Shown: positions 22,365-30,642, counted from the first letter of the stretch. The stretch is DNA of 33,937 nt from Chloroflexi bacterium RBG_13_51_36 (GCA_001796515.1 MGMS01000028.1:68355-102291); one strand, 5' to 3'. The notes: generated by a model from the letters alone, not told the origin. Translations and numbers: made by a program.

Positions 22365-24824
22365 ATGAGCACAGGATTTGAAAGATTTTCCGAAGGAGCC
22401 CGCAGAGTATTGACTCGGGCTCAGGGAGAGGCACAACGCCTAGGTCACAATTACATCGATACTGAGCACATATTATTGGGGATAGCCGGTGAGGAGTTGG
22501 GGGTTGCAGCCAAGGTGTTGACTAATTTTGGTATCTCCATGAGCAAGATCCAGGCGGCTGTGGAATTTGTGATTGGGAAAGGTGAGCGTCGAGCCACTAA
22601 AGGAGAGGTTGACCTCGCTCCTCGGGCAAAAAGAGCAATTGAGTTTGCTGTGGATGAGGCGCGTCGTCTTAATTCCAGCTATATAGGGGTAGAGCATCTT
22701 CTGTTGGGATTATTGCGCGAAAGCGAAGGGGTGGCTTTCAGTGTTTTGGAGAGTTTCGGTATTACTTTGGAGCGAACACGTGATGAAGTTAGTCGAGTAG
22801 TTAGGCAGGAAACCGTGCGGGCTCGCGCCACAGGTCGCGTTGCTACACGTACGCCGACCTTGGATCAACTCGGAACCGACTTAACTGCCCTGGCCCGGGC
22901 AGACAAGCTTGACCCTATCATAGGGCGTCAGAAGGAGATTGAACGAATAATCCAGATACTAAGTCGTCGCACTAAGAATAATCCCGCACTCATAGGTGAA
23001 GCCGGTGTCGGCAAAACAGCTATTGTTGAAGGCTTGGCCCAGCGCATAGTAGCCGGGGAGGTTCCTGAGGTCCTGCAGGGCAAGAGGATAATAGCCCTGG
23101 ATATAGGCGCTCTAGTGGCAGGAACAAAATATCGTGGTGAATTTGAGGAGAGGTTAAAGAAGGTTATCGAAGAAGAGAAGGCTGCCGGAAATTGCATCTT
23201 GTTTATCGATGAAATGCAGACTATTGTGGGCGCCGGAGCCGCGGAAGGCGCCGTTGACGCCTCTAATCTCCTGAAACCTTCGTTGTCGCGCGGCGAGATT
23301 CAATGCATTGGCGCGACTACCTTGGACGACTACCGCAAATACGTGGAGAAAGATCCGGCTTTGGAACGGCGGTTCCAACCTATCTTGGTAGCGGAACCTA
23401 CTATGGAAGAGACGCTGGAAATACTACGAGGCGTTAAACATAGATATGAAGAATTTCACCAACTGGATATAAGCGATGAAGCCCTGCAAACGGCCGCCAC
23501 ACTAGCTACGCGATATATAGCCGACCGCTTTTTGCCCGATAAGGCTATTGATTTGGTGGACGAAGCCGGTTCTAGAGTACGAATTAAACGGGGTAGCGCC
23601 CCCATTGGCTTGGGCGAAGCAAGGCGAGCTTTGGAAAGTGTCCGCAAGGAAAAGGACTCGGCTATCGCAGCTCAGCAGTATGAGTATTCAGGCGAGTTGC
23701 GTGCTCGTGAGCTTCAGCTAACAGAGAAGATCGAGACCATGGAAAAGGAGTGGCGAATTAAGCAGGAACAGGGCCGACCTGTAGTTACCTCAGAGGATAT
23801 TGCCGAGGTAGCGAGTATGTGGACAGGCATACCTGTAGTGAAACTGACTATCGATGAAACCAGCCGCCTTTTGCAGATGGAGGAGACCCTACATAAGCGT
23901 ATTATCGGCCAGGATGAGGCCATAAATACCATAGCCAAAGCAGTGAGAAGAGCTCGAGCCGGGTTAAAAGACCCCAGGCGTCCCATGGGCGTCTTTATCT
24001 TTTTAGGCCCCACCGGAGTAGGTAAAACTGAATTGGTAAGGACCCTGGCCGAGTTCATGTTCGGCAGCGAAGATGCTCTAGTCAGGCTCGACATGTCGGA
24101 GTTTATGGAGCGCCACACTGTAGCTCGCTTGGTTGGAGCACCACCGGGTTATATTGGTTATGAGGAAGGTGGTCAGTTAACTGAGGCAGTAAGGCGGAAG
24201 TCCTATTGCGCTATTCTTCTCGATGAAATTGAAAAGGCTCATGAAGAGGTATTCAATATCCTGCTCCAGATTTTCGACGATGGTCATTTAACAGATGCCA
24301 AAGGGCGAAGAGTTGATTTTCGTAACAGCATCATAGTCATGACCAGCAATATCGGTGCTGAGCTTATTAAGCGTGATATGACCCTCGGTTTTGCTGCCCA
24401 TATCGAGGGCGAGGCAAAGCAGCAGATGGAGTATGGAAAAATGAAGAAACAAGTGCTCGACAAGATGAAGGAAAAATTTCGGCCCGAGTTCCTTAACCGC
24501 ATTGATGACACGGTCGTATTCCATGCTTTAAGCAAAGAACATATTCGCCAGATTGTGGACCTGATGCTCAACCAGGTTATCGCCTCCCTTAGTGAGAGGA
24601 ATGTCACTCTGGAAGTAACTGATGCAGCTAAAGATTTCATAGGTAACAAGGGTTATGACCCTGTTTTTGGAGCCCGCCCCTTGCGTCGCACTATTCAGAA
24701 TTTGGTTGAGGATCCGCTCTCCGAGGCTTTGCTGCGTGGTGAATTCCTGCCAGGAGACACGGTGCATGTGGATTGTGTTGAGGAGAAAATTGTAATGAAA
24801 CCATTAGTTAAGGAGACTGTATAA
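22365..24824 (+). CDS. clpC: ClpC ATPase, Clp protease regulatory subunit
   Basis: Hsp100 unfoldase that feeds proteins to ClpP. Order of domains: two Clp_N repeats (about 1-150), first AAA module with Walker A GEAGVGKT (211-218) and Walker B ILFIDEM, a middle region with a UVR motif (around [19 protein letters not shown]), second AAA module with GPTGVGKT (548-555) and [11 protein letters not shown], and the C-terminal ClpB_D2-small domain. The length of 819 is typical. No ctsR, mcsA or mcsB is adjacent, unlike Firmicutes clpC operons, so regulation probably uses the palindromes upstream. It leads an operon of five genes. Confidence 0.96.
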   Translation: MSTGFERFSEGARRVLTRAQGEAQRLGHNYIDTEHILLGIAGEELGVAAKVLTNFGISMSKIQAAVEFVIGKGERRATKGEVDLAPRAKRAIEFAVDEARRLNSSYIGVEHLLLGLLRESEGVAFSVLESFGITLERTRDEVSRVVRQETVRARATGRVATRTPTLDQLGTDLTALARADKLDPIIGRQKEIERIIQILSRRTKNNPALIGEAGVGKTAIVEGLAQRIVAGEVPEVLQGKRIIALDIGALVAGTKYRGEFEERLKKVIEEEKAAGNCILFIDEMQTIVGAGAAEGAVDASNLLKPSLSRGEIQCIGATTLDDYRKYVEKDPALERRFQPILVAEPTMEETLEILRGVKHRYEEFHQLDISDEALQTAATLATRYIADRFLPDKAIDLVDEAGSRVRIKRGSAPIGLGEARRALESVRKEKDSAIAAQQYEYSGELRARELQLTEKIETMEKEWRIKQEQGRPVVTSEDIAEVASMWTGIPVVKLTIDETSRLLQMEETLHKRIIGQDEAINTIAKAVRRARAGLKDPRRPMGVFIFLGPTGVGKTELVRTLAEFMFGSEDALVRLDMSEFMERHTVARLVGAPPGYIGYEEGGQLTEAVRRKSYCAILLDEIEKAHEEVFNILLQIFDDGHLTDAKGRRVDFRNSIIVMTSNIGAELIKRDMTLGFAAHIEGEAKQQMEYGKMKKQVLDKMKEKFRPEFLNRIDDTVVFHALSKEHIRQIVDLMLNQVIASLSERNVTLEVTDAAKDFIGNKGYDPVFGARPLRRTIQNLVEDPLSEALLRGEFLPGDTVHVDCVEEKIVMKPLVKETV

Positions 24825-24826
24825 AC

Positions 24827-25048
24827 ATGCCTCGAGAAACAATCGAAGCGCCGCTGCCTGGAAGAATAGTACGTGTTGAAGTGACTGTGGGTAACACAGT
24901 CCAGGAGGGCGGCGTGATTTGCACGATAGAAGCTATGAAAATGGAGAATCCCATATTATCTCCGGTGAAGGCCTCGGTCGTGGAGGTGGCAGTTTCACCA
25001 GGACAAGTGGTTAAGACCGGGGAAAAGCTAGCCGTCATCGAGTATTAA
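24827..25048 (+). CDS. Biotin/lipoyl attachment domain protein
   Basis: A free-standing 73-residue biotinyl domain. EAMKMEN gives the Lys that biotin ligase would modify, and the hammerhead fold is suggested by APLPGRIVRVEV and GQVVKTGEKLAVIEY. It has only the C-terminal domain of a carboxyl carrier protein, lacking the Ala/Pro-rich linker. It begins two bases after the clpC stop with AAGGAG about 11 bases upstream. No carboxylase subunit is nearby. It could serve a decarboxylase or carboxylase encoded elsewhere; why it lies between clpC and radA is unclear. Confidence 0.88.
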   Translation: MPRETIEAPLPGRIVRVEVTVGNTVQEGGVICTIEAMKMENPILSPVKASVVEVAVSPGQVVKTGEKLAVIEY

Positions 25049-25066
25049 CTATCGTGGCCGACAGAC

Positions 25067-26494
25067 TTGAAATCCAGTAGTCAGGGCAAATCTAAATTCA
25101 GAAATGTCTTTGTTTGTCAGCAATGTGGCAAGGAAAGTCCTAAGTGGTTGGGACACTGCCCTGATTGCCAGACCTGGAATAGCTTCGTAGAGACTAGAAT
25201 CGCCACATCTCGTACGCCCAGCCGATCTTACACTACTGAGAACAGACCCCGGGAACTTTCCCAAGTTGAGAAAGGTGACTTTCTTCGCTTTCCCCTTGGC
25301 TTTGCCGAGGTGAATCGAGTTCTGGGAGGTGGTCTAGTTCCGGGTTCTCTAGTGCTTGTTGGTGGCGAGCCGGGAATAGGCAAGTCTACGCTTCTGCTCC
25401 AGATTTCGGCGATGATGGCCCGGAATGATAATGTTGTCGCCTATATTTCCGGTGAAGAGTCTATTAATCAGGTTAAACTTAGAAGCGAGCGACTCGGAAT
25501 AGAGGGCAAGGGGATACACTTTCTCTCTGAGCCTGATTTGCTTTCCGTATTAGAGTGCCTGGAGGGACTCTCTCCCCAACTGGCAATTATCGATTCCATC
25601 CAGACTATGTATCTGGAAGATGTAGCCGGGACGCCGGGAAATATTTCCCAGGTCAGGGAGTGCACTTGGAGATTGGAGAGGTGGGCGAAACAAAGAAATG
25701 TGCCCCTGCTAATCACCGGGCACGTGACCAAGGAAGGGGCTATTGCGGGCCCGGGAACGCTAGAACATATCGTTGATGTGGTGCTTTACTTTGAGGGCGA
25801 GCCATTTAGCAATTACCGGGTGCTGCGCAGCGTGAAGAACCGTTTCGGTTCCACCAACGAGGTAGGGATATTTGAGATGAGCGATAGGGGACTAATGGAA
25901 GTGGATAATCCTTCTCAGGTCTTCTTGTCGGCACACAAGGATGAGACCATGGGCTCAGTGGTCGTTCCCACTCTTGAAGGGAACCGTCCTCTATTGGTAG
26001 AGATTCAGGCTTTGACTACTCCTAATAGTTTTGCTCCCCCAAGGCGCATCGCTAATGGAGTTGATTTCAATCGGTTACTGTTGATAATTGCCGTGCTTAC
26101 TAAACGTGCTGGATTGAAGCTTTTCAATCAGGATATCATAGTCAATGTTACTGGTGGGTTAAGGGTCAATGAGCCAGCTGCTGATTTAGGAATTGCCTTG
26201 GCCATTGCCTCCAGTTTTCTTGATGCCAGGCCAATTTCAAGCTTAGTTGCTCTGGGAGAGGTGGGCTTGAACGGAGAGCTCAGAGGGGTATCGCAAATAG
26301 AGCGCAGAATTGCTGAAGCCACGAGGTTGGGTTTCAAATCCTGTCTTATGCCTAGACTCAAATCCAAGGCGTCGACTGATATGGCTTATATTCAATTGCT
26401 CGAGGCTGGGTCGGTGGCTGAAGCCCTGAGACTGGGACTTACAAGGGGAGGTGGCAAAGAAAGTGCCAAGGGCGAAAGTACAGAACAAGAGTAA
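25067..26494 (+). CDS. radA: DNA repair protein RadA (Sms)
   Basis: RecA-like helicase acting in recombination intermediates. N-terminal C4 zinc finger (Cys17, Cys20, Cys31, Cys34), Walker A GEPGIGKS (100-107), the RadA-specific KNRFG (257-261), and a C-terminal Lon-protease-like domain (about 290-450). The 475-residue length is typical. The first possible start after the upstream stop is TTG at 25067, without a clear Shine-Dalgarno; the assignment is sure, the start moderately so. Its 3' end overlaps the ispD reading frame. Confidence 0.95.
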   Translation: MKSSSQGKSKFRNVFVCQQCGKESPKWLGHCPDCQTWNSFVETRIATSRTPSRSYTTENRPRELSQVEKGDFLRFPLGFAEVNRVLGGGLVPGSLVLVGGEPGIGKSTLLLQISAMMARNDNVVAYISGEESINQVKLRSERLGIEGKGIHFLSEPDLLSVLECLEGLSPQLAIIDSIQTMYLEDVAGTPGNISQVRECTWRLERWAKQRNVPLLITGHVTKEGAIAGPGTLEHIVDVVLYFEGEPFSNYRVLRSVKNRFGSTNEVGIFEMSDRGLMEVDNPSQVFLSAHKDETMGSVVVPTLEGNRPLLVEIQALTTPNSFAPPRRIANGVDFNRLLLIIAVLTKRAGLKLFNQDIIVNVTGGLRVNEPAADLGIALAIASSFLDARPISSLVALGEVGLNGELRGVSQIERRIAEATRLGFKSCLMPRLKSKASTDMAYIQLLEAGSVAEALRLGLTRGGGKESAKGESTEQE

Positions 26495-27176
26495 AAGTAG
26501 TAAGTTAGGCGTGGTTATAGTTGCTGCCGGCAGTAGCCAGCGGATGGCCGGCATAAACAAGGTCTTTGCCCCTCTCGGAGGAAAACCTTTGCTGGCTTGG
26601 TCCGTCGATGTCTGTCAGGAATATGGATTGATTCAACAGATAGTCCTAGTATTGAATGACAAGGATTTGGCCCGAGGGCAGGAATTGAAGGAGGAGAGAA
26701 GCTGGTCCAAAGTCACTTTATGTCCCGGCGGTACGCGCCGGCAGGATTCGGTGAAGAAAGGACTGGGTCAAATAAAGGGTTGTGATTGGGTTATGATTCA
26801 TGATGGAGCGCGGCCTTTCTTGACCCCAGAGATGATTGAGGAGGGGCTTAAGGCAGCTAAGAAGACTGAGGCTGCTGTAGCCGCGGTGCCAGTCAAAGAT
26901 ACTATCAAGGCTGCCGGTGATGGGAGACTGATTAGAGAAACATTCCCTCGTGATAAATTGTGGGCGGCGCAAACTCCACAGATGTTCAGCCTTGATATGA
27001 TAACCATGGCCTATGAGAACCTCGCGGCAGAGGTCACCGATGATGCTGCTGCTGTGGAACTCCTGGGATATAAGGTAAGGCTTTATATGGGCGATTATAG
27101 AAATATAAAGGTAACCACGCGTGAGGATTTGGCGTTGGCACGTATCATCGCAAGAGAATGGAAGCAGAAGAATTAA
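26451..27176 (+). CDS. ispD: 2-C-methyl-D-erythritol 4-phosphate cytidylyltransferase
   Basis: Third step of the MEP isoprenoid pathway, making CDP-methylerythritol. The CTP-binding loop is VVIVAAGSSQRMAGINKVF, followed by CPGGTRRQDSVKKGL, IHDGARPFL and the C-terminal TDDAAAVELLG and NIKVTTREDL. The GTG at 26451 overlaps radA by 44 bases but sits directly on the GGGAGG; the GTG at 26463 has better spacing (about 10) and removes four residues. Either start keeps the catalytic loop. It overlaps ispF by 19 bases, so the two pathway enzymes are coupled. Confidence 0.93.
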   Translation: MAKKVPRAKVQNKSKSSKLGVVIVAAGSSQRMAGINKVFAPLGGKPLLAWSVDVCQEYGLIQQIVLVLNDKDLARGQELKEERSWSKVTLCPGGTRRQDSVKKGLGQIKGCDWVMIHDGARPFLTPEMIEEGLKAAKKTEAAVAAVPVKDTIKAAGDGRLIRETFPRDKLWAAQTPQMFSLDMITMAYENLAAEVTDDAAAVELLGYKVRLYMGDYRNIKVTTREDLALARIIAREWKQKN

Positions 27177-27673
27177 GGGTTGGTATTGGGTGGGACAGCC
27201 ATCCATTGGTCTCTGGACGAAGTCTGGTTTTGGGAGGCGTCGATGTCCCTTACCACAAAGGGCTATCGGGCTGGAGCGATGCTGATGTGGCAATCCATGC
27301 CATAATAGATGCTTTGTGCGGTGCCGCCGATCTCGGTGACATCGGCACTTTATTCCCTCCTGGTGAACCGGAATATAGGGGTGTTTCAAGCCTGGTCTTG
27401 TTGAAGAACACCAGCGAATTGCTTAGAGCCAAAGGACTCAGAGTAGCCAACATTGATGTTACCATCATAGCGCAAGAGCCGAAGCTTTCACCCTTCATCT
27501 CAGAGATGCGGAAACGCATAAGCCAGGCCCTCGGTATAGATTCGACACAGGTAATGGTCAAAGCTACCAGCACCAACGGTTTAGGGTTCATCGGTAGGGC
27601 AGAAGGAATGGCAGCTCAGGCTGTGGTTCTGATTCGGCAAAAATGGAGTGTCCGAAGGTTAGGAAAAACATGA
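27158..27673 (+). CDS. ispF: 2-C-methyl-D-erythritol 2,4-cyclodiphosphate synthase
   Basis: Fifth step of the MEP pathway, cyclising the CDP-methylerythritol phosphate intermediate. Metal ligands are in GWDSHPL (Asp, His) and the later His of SDADVAIHAIIDAL; DIGTLFPPGEPEYRG and the C-terminal TSTNGLGFIGRAEGMAA are conserved. Slightly longer than the usual 155-160, with a short extra tail. The ATG at 27158 lies in the end of ispD. It ends the clpC operon and faces a minus-strand gene across 50 bases that hold a hairpin (AGTGAA-CTCT-TTCACT, 27706-27721). Confidence 0.95.
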   Translation: MEAEELRVGIGWDSHPLVSGRSLVLGGVDVPYHKGLSGWSDADVAIHAIIDALCGAADLGDIGTLFPPGEPEYRGVSSLVLLKNTSELLRAKGLRVANIDVTIIAQEPKLSPFISEMRKRISQALGIDSTQVMVKATSTNGLGFIGRAEGMAAQAVVLIRQKWSVRRLGKT

Positions 27674-27723
27674 AGAACCCGCTTCCTTCATACGGAACCT
27701 CAGGAAGTGAACTCTTTCACTCC

Positions 27724-28029
27724 TCACAGATGGCACACTTCGATTACCACCATTTCGTAGCTTGGCTCGGCCTCTTTCCAACAAATTACGAATTTAACCT
27801 TCTTTCCTTCTATTAGATGTTTCTCACTCTGGTTGCGCAGCTTCTTGAAGTCCGCTGACTCTAGGAAAGGTCTCAGAAGCTCGATCCTCTCCTCAAGTTT
27901 TCTATCTGTCTCCCCACCTCCCACATATTGGCTTACCGAATTCCAGAATTCTTTCCTGGTTGCACTCTCTATGCAAGGGGAGAGGTTTGGAAAAAGCTCA
28001 ATGGCTTCCATAGGTTTAATGTGTATCAT
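27724..28029 (-). CDS. Hypothetical protein
   Basis: I do not recognise this protein. From ATG 28029 it has 101 residues: an N-terminal MIHIKPMEAIELFPNLSPC, a charged helical middle (EERIELLRPFLESADFKKL), and a beta-rich end (KKVKFVICWKEAEPSYEMVVIEV). No signal peptide or membrane segment. The frame could begin ten codons earlier at TTG 28059, but that TTG lies within the -35 of the divergent promoter and I prefer the ATG. It lies divergent to the DUF134 gene cluster and could be linked to it. Confidence 0.6.
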   Translation of the reverse strand: MIHIKPMEAIELFPNLSPCIESATRKEFWNSVSQYVGGGETDRKLEERIELLRPFLESADFKKLRNQSEKHLIEGKKVKFVICWKEAEPSYEMVVIEVCHL

Positions 28030-28052
28030 CAGCCGGTGGCTGCAGTGAAAAT

Positions 28053-28081
28053 TTGACAATTTCGACAGAGTACATTATCAT
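28053..28081 (+). promoter_or_regulatory. Near-consensus promoter of the DUF134/NifX cluster
   Basis: TTGACA (28053-28058), a 17-base spacer and TATCAT (28076-28081): the -35 is perfect and the -10 matches 5 of 6. Expected transcription start near 28088, about 43 bases before the DUF134 ATG at 28131. Confidence 0.7.
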
Positions 28082-28082
28082 T

Positions 28083-28104
28083 ATTATGGACGTATGTTCA
28101 TAAT
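28083..28104. promoter_or_regulatory. Operator-like palindrome at the start of the cluster
   Basis: ATTATGGAC-GTAT-GTTCATAAT is a 22-base inverted repeat with 9-base arms and one mismatch. It covers the predicted transcription start of the downstream operon, where a bound repressor would block initiation. The adjacent DUF134 protein, a likely DNA binder, is an obvious candidate regulator. Confidence 0.55.
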
Positions 28105-28130
28105 TCTTAGCAAAAATAAGGTGACCTTTG

Positions 28131-28616
28131 ATGGGTAGACCGGCGAAATTGCGATGCGTTACTCACTTGCCGACTGTGGGGCTTTTCAAGCCGGCGGGAA
28201 TTCCGGCGAATGCTTTGCAGGCCGTTCGCCTCTCACTTGAGGAGGTTGAGTCTATCCGTCTCAAGGATTTGGACGGGCTGGAACAGGAAGATTGCGCTCA
28301 GCAAATGCGGATTTCCAGGCCTACTTTCCATCGGGTATTGGAATCGGCTCGAAAAAAGGTGGCTGATGCCTTGACTAATGGCAAGGCAATTCAAATTGAA
28401 GGAGGCAACTTTGAGCTTGCCCAGCGTCTCTTCAGATGCAGTGATGATGGCCATGAATGGAATGTGCCTTTTGAGGCGATGGCACAGAAACTCCCTTTGT
28501 CATGCCCGATCTGCTTTAGTGGGAATATCCAGGCGCAGCCTCTGCCCTCATTTGGTGCAGGTAGAGGCTGCGGCAGAAGATTTCGCGGTGGCGGGTGGTG
28601 GCGAAGAAATACATAG
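28131..28616 (+). CDS. DUF134 (UPF0251) putative DNA-binding protein
   Basis: Protein of 161 residues in the DUF134 family, predicted transcription regulators with a sigma-like HTH. The family start MGRPAKLRCV, the GIPANAL segment and the HTH (about 50-75, LEQEDCAQQMRISRPTFHRV) are clear. A C-terminal zinc-binding region (Cys103, CPIC at 125-128) and a Gly/Arg tail (GRGCGRRFRGGGWWRR) follow. ATG 28131 has AAGGTGA 7 bases upstream. It leads the cluster, consistent with DUF134 genes often lying beside NifX-type and MinD-type genes in anaerobes. Regulation of this locus is inferred, not shown. Confidence 0.88.
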   Translation: MGRPAKLRCVTHLPTVGLFKPAGIPANALQAVRLSLEEVESIRLKDLDGLEQEDCAQQMRISRPTFHRVLESARKKVADALTNGKAIQIEGGNFELAQRLFRCSDDGHEWNVPFEAMAQKLPLSCPICFSGNIQAQPLPSFGAGRGCGRRFRGGGWWRRNT

Positions 28617-28632
28617 AAAGGAGGTGATAACG

Positions 28633-28887
28633 ATGCCATTCGGAGATGGGACAGGACCGTGGGGCTTGGGTCCGATGACCGGAAGAGCGGCTGGTTACTG
28701 CGCTGGTTTTGGCAGGCGAGGCTTCACAAATCCAGCACCCGGTTACCGACGCCCTTATGGCTACGCTTATTCAACGCCGCTATGGTCTAGCTGGGGATAT
28801 GGTCCGGGTCGTGGTTTTGGTCGTGGTTTTGGTCGTGGCTTGGGCCGAGGCTGGTATAGACGGGGATTATATGGATATCCTTGGTAG
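28633..28887 (+). CDS. Small Gly/Arg-rich DUF5320-like protein
   Basis: An 84-residue protein whose head (MPFGDGTGPWGLGPMTGR) is the DUF5320 signature, shared here with the proteins at 29349 and 30674. The remainder is Gly/Arg/Tyr-rich with a GRGFGRGFGRGLGRGW repeat and an aromatic end. Only one Cys (GYCAG) is seen. The ATG at 28633 has a full-length Shine-Dalgarno, AAAGGAGGTGAT, so longer in-frame starts upstream are false. Unlike the next two proteins it has no coiled-coil tail. Function unknown. Confidence 0.8.
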   Translation: MPFGDGTGPWGLGPMTGRAAGYCAGFGRRGFTNPAPGYRRPYGYAYSTPLWSSWGYGPGRGFGRGFGRGLGRGWYRRGLYGYPW

Positions 28888-28918
28888 CAAGTCTTAGAAT
28901 TTCTTAAGGAGGTGAAAG

Positions 28919-29296
28919 ATGCCTAATGGATATGGTAGAGGATTCGGGAGGGGAGGGTGGGGGTTTGGCTTTCGAGGAAGCTCTCCGCCTTGGCCTTTTG
29001 TGGGCCTGGGAAGAGGAGGATTGCCTAGATGCGGTTATTTCTTTAGTGGAAATGCAGGAGTGCCTGTACCACCGGCTTATCCTTCCTATGGCAGCCCTTG
29101 GGCTATGCCTTATTATGGAGAAATGGATTATCCTGCAGCTATGCCATATGGATATGCCGGAGCGCCTATGGGAGTGGATTCCTATGCTCCGCAGATGACT
29201 AGGGAGCAGGAACTGGACTTCTTGAGAAGCCAGACTGAAGCGTTGGAGACCGAATTGGACGTAATTAGCAAGAGGCTAGAGGAGCTTCGTAAGTGA
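28919..29296 (+). CDS. Gly/Pro/Tyr-rich protein with coiled-coil tail
   Basis: 125 residues. The N-terminal half is Gly-, Pro- and Tyr-rich (GRGFGRGGWGFGF, PYGYAGAPMG) and probably disordered. The C-terminal segment from about 93 (MTREQELDFLRSQ to the end) is a charged amphipathic helix shared with the next two genes. The ATG has AAGGAGGTGA upstream. The usual GDGTGP head is missing, so this is a divergent DUF5320 relative. The helical tail likely mediates oligomerisation. Function unknown. Confidence 0.78.
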   Translation: MPNGYGRGFGRGGWGFGFRGSSPPWPFVGLGRGGLPRCGYFFSGNAGVPVPPAYPSYGSPWAMPYYGEMDYPAAMPYGYAGAPMGVDSYAPQMTREQELDFLRSQTEALETELDVISKRLEELRK

Positions 29297-29348
29297 AAAA
29301 GAGAGCGGTGTTTACATAATAATACTTGAATTGAAAGGGAGGTAAATT

Positions 29349-29684
29349 ATGCCAGGATTTGATGGAACGGGACCACATGGAAGGGGCCCAATGACAGGAG
29401 GTGGAAGAGGTTTTTGCAGCTCCTGGGGCATAGGACGCATGTATGGGTCTGACAGGGGATATGGGTTCGGGCGAAGATATGGGTCTGGAATGGGCATGCC
29501 TTACGCTCGGCCCGCATCATATGGTTATGCTGGAGCACCTATGTGGGCAGTACCGGGAGCCGATCCCTATGCTTCGCAGATGACCCGTGAGCAGGAATTG
29601 GATTTCCTGAAAGGTCAAGCTGATGCAATAAAGGGACAATTAGAGCAAATAGATGCTAGAACAAAGGAACTGGAGACAGAATAA
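29349..29684 (+). CDS. DUF5320-like protein with coiled-coil tail
   Basis: 111 residues. Head MPGFDGTGPHGRGPMTGGGR is the DUF5320 signature; the middle is Gly/Tyr/Arg-rich with PASYGYAGAPM, also found in the preceding protein; the tail (about 78-111, MTREQELDFLKGQ onward) is the same charged helix. The ATG has GGGAGGT 6 bases upstream. It looks like a duplicate of the preceding gene that kept its head. Likely partner of the NifX-domain protein, which ends in a similar helix. Confidence 0.82.
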   Translation: MPGFDGTGPHGRGPMTGGGRGFCSSWGIGRMYGSDRGYGFGRRYGSGMGMPYARPASYGYAGAPMWAVPGADPYASQMTREQELDFLKGQADAIKGQLEQIDARTKELETE

Positions 29685-29702
29685 ACTGAAAAGAGGTGCA
29701 TA

Positions 29703-30278
29703 GTGAAAATTGCAGTATCAGCAACAGCTCCCAGTTTGGATGCTGAGGTAGACCCGCGTTTTGGGAGGTGTCAGTACTTCATTATCGTTGACCCCCAGAG
29801 CATGAAATTTGAGGCCTTGGATAACGGTAATGCTATGGCTTCCGGCGGCGCAGGCATCAGTACAGCTCAGATGATTGCCGGCAAGGGGGCAGAGGTGGTA
29901 CTCACGGGTAATTGTGGGCCCAACGCTTATCAGACGCTTTCAGCAGCGGGGATTCAGGTAATCACCGGTGTTTCGGGCAGGATAAGAGACGCTATTGAAG
30001 CCTACAAGGCAGGCAAACTCCAGCCCAACGCTCAACCCAGCGTAGGCAGCCATTATGGGATGGGTATGGGGTCTGGCATGGGTACGGGTCGGGGTATGGG
30101 CGGGGGAATGGGCATGGGCAGAGGAATGGGAATGGGGCCAGGAATAATGCCTCAAGCATCGCCTCCAGCAATGAGCCCAGAGCAGGAGATAGAGACGCTT
30201 AAGAGCCAAGCTAAGATGTTGGGACAACAGCTGAATGAAATTCAGCGTCGTCTTGAAGATCTGAAAAAAGGGAGGTAA
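29703..30278 (+). CDS. NifX/NifB-like cofactor protein with Met/Gly tract
   Basis: Residues 1-106 are a dinitrogenase iron-molybdenum cofactor (Nif-X/B, PF02579) domain with the usual MKIAVSATA start, VDPRFGRCQYF and GNCGPNAYQTL. Unusually, residues 116-150 form a methionine/glycine tract (GMGMGSGMGTG and similar, at least nine Met), and about 157-190 a charged helix related to the tails of the two preceding proteins. Stand-alone NifX domains are about 110-120 residues, so this is an extended form. The GTG start has AGAGG upstream. The tract could bind Cu(I); no nitrogenase genes are nearby. See the findings on the orange-protein-like locus. Confidence 0.85.
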   Translation: MKIAVSATAPSLDAEVDPRFGRCQYFIIVDPQSMKFEALDNGNAMASGGAGISTAQMIAGKGAEVVLTGNCGPNAYQTLSAAGIQVITGVSGRIRDAIEAYKAGKLQPNAQPSVGSHYGMGMGSGMGTGRGMGGGMGMGRGMGMGPGIMPQASPPAMSPEQEIETLKSQAKMLGQQLNEIQRRLEDLKKGR

Positions 30279-30281
30279 GCT

Positions 30282-30506
30282 ATGCCCATCTACGAGTATC
30301 AGTGCACACGGTGTGGAGAAAGGTTCGAAGTCCGCCAAACTATTGGCGAAGATGGTTCGAGTTTGAGTTGTCCTAAGTGCCACACTGAGAACCCGAAAAG
30401 ACTCTTCTCCTCGTTTTTTAGGCCCGGCTCAAGTGCAACCGAGTCATCGGAAACGAATTGCCACACGTGTAGCTCTGGAGTTTGCGGATTGCCGCCGATG
30501 GGGTGA
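30282..30506 (+). CDS. FmdB-type zinc-ribbon protein (copy 1)
   Basis: 74-residue FmdB/CxxC_CXXC_SSSS family protein. The zinc ribbon has CTRC (Cys8, Cys11) and CPKC (Cys30, Cys33) with the characteristic MPIYEYQC start, and three further C-terminal Cys (60, 63, 68) that may bind a second metal. It begins three bases after the NifX-domain gene with GGGAGGT upstream. The family is annotated as regulatory, but its function is uncertain. Confidence 0.88.
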   Translation: MPIYEYQCTRCGERFEVRQTIGEDGSSLSCPKCHTENPKRLFSSFFRPGSSATESSETNCHTCSSGVCGLPPMG

Positions 30507-30592
30507 AGAAAAGTTAAATTGTGGTTAAACGGGGAGTTAGAAAGAGGGAGACTTCATACTCATCTTAACCCTGTCTGATTGAAGGAGAAGGA

Positions 30593-30642
30593 TTTCACGC
30601 AGGGCTAAGAAGAGTAGCTTGTGAAAGCCGAATTAGATACTC
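30593..30642 (+). other. Possible structured leader of the 30674 gene
   Basis: The 167-base gap contains overlapping pairings: TTTCAC (30593-30598) with GTGAAA (30621-30626); GCTT-GTGA-AAGC (30617-30628), a GNRA-type tetraloop hairpin; and GAGTA (30612-30616) with TACTC (30638-30642). These are partly exclusive or pseudoknot-like, as in regulatory leaders. It resembles no riboswitch that I can name. Confidence 0.3.

Noticed and set aside
26718-27389. 223-residue minus-strand frame over ispD/ispF
   Set aside because: Antisense to two conserved enzymes with intact motifs.
27703-27723. Hairpin AGTGAA-CTCT-TTCACT as bidirectional terminator of ispF and the convergent gene
   Set aside because: No T-run on either side; stem short. 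Mentioned only in the ispF entry.
28060-28130. Sigma54 (-24/-12) promoter as used by Desulfovibrio orp operons
   Set aside because: No TGGC-N8-TTGC element; a sigma70-type promoter fits instead.
30593-30640. CACGCAGGGC-like sequence resembling a c-di-GMP (GEMM) riboswitch
   Set aside because: The second conserved half (GACGCAAAGC-like) is absent and the stems do not match.
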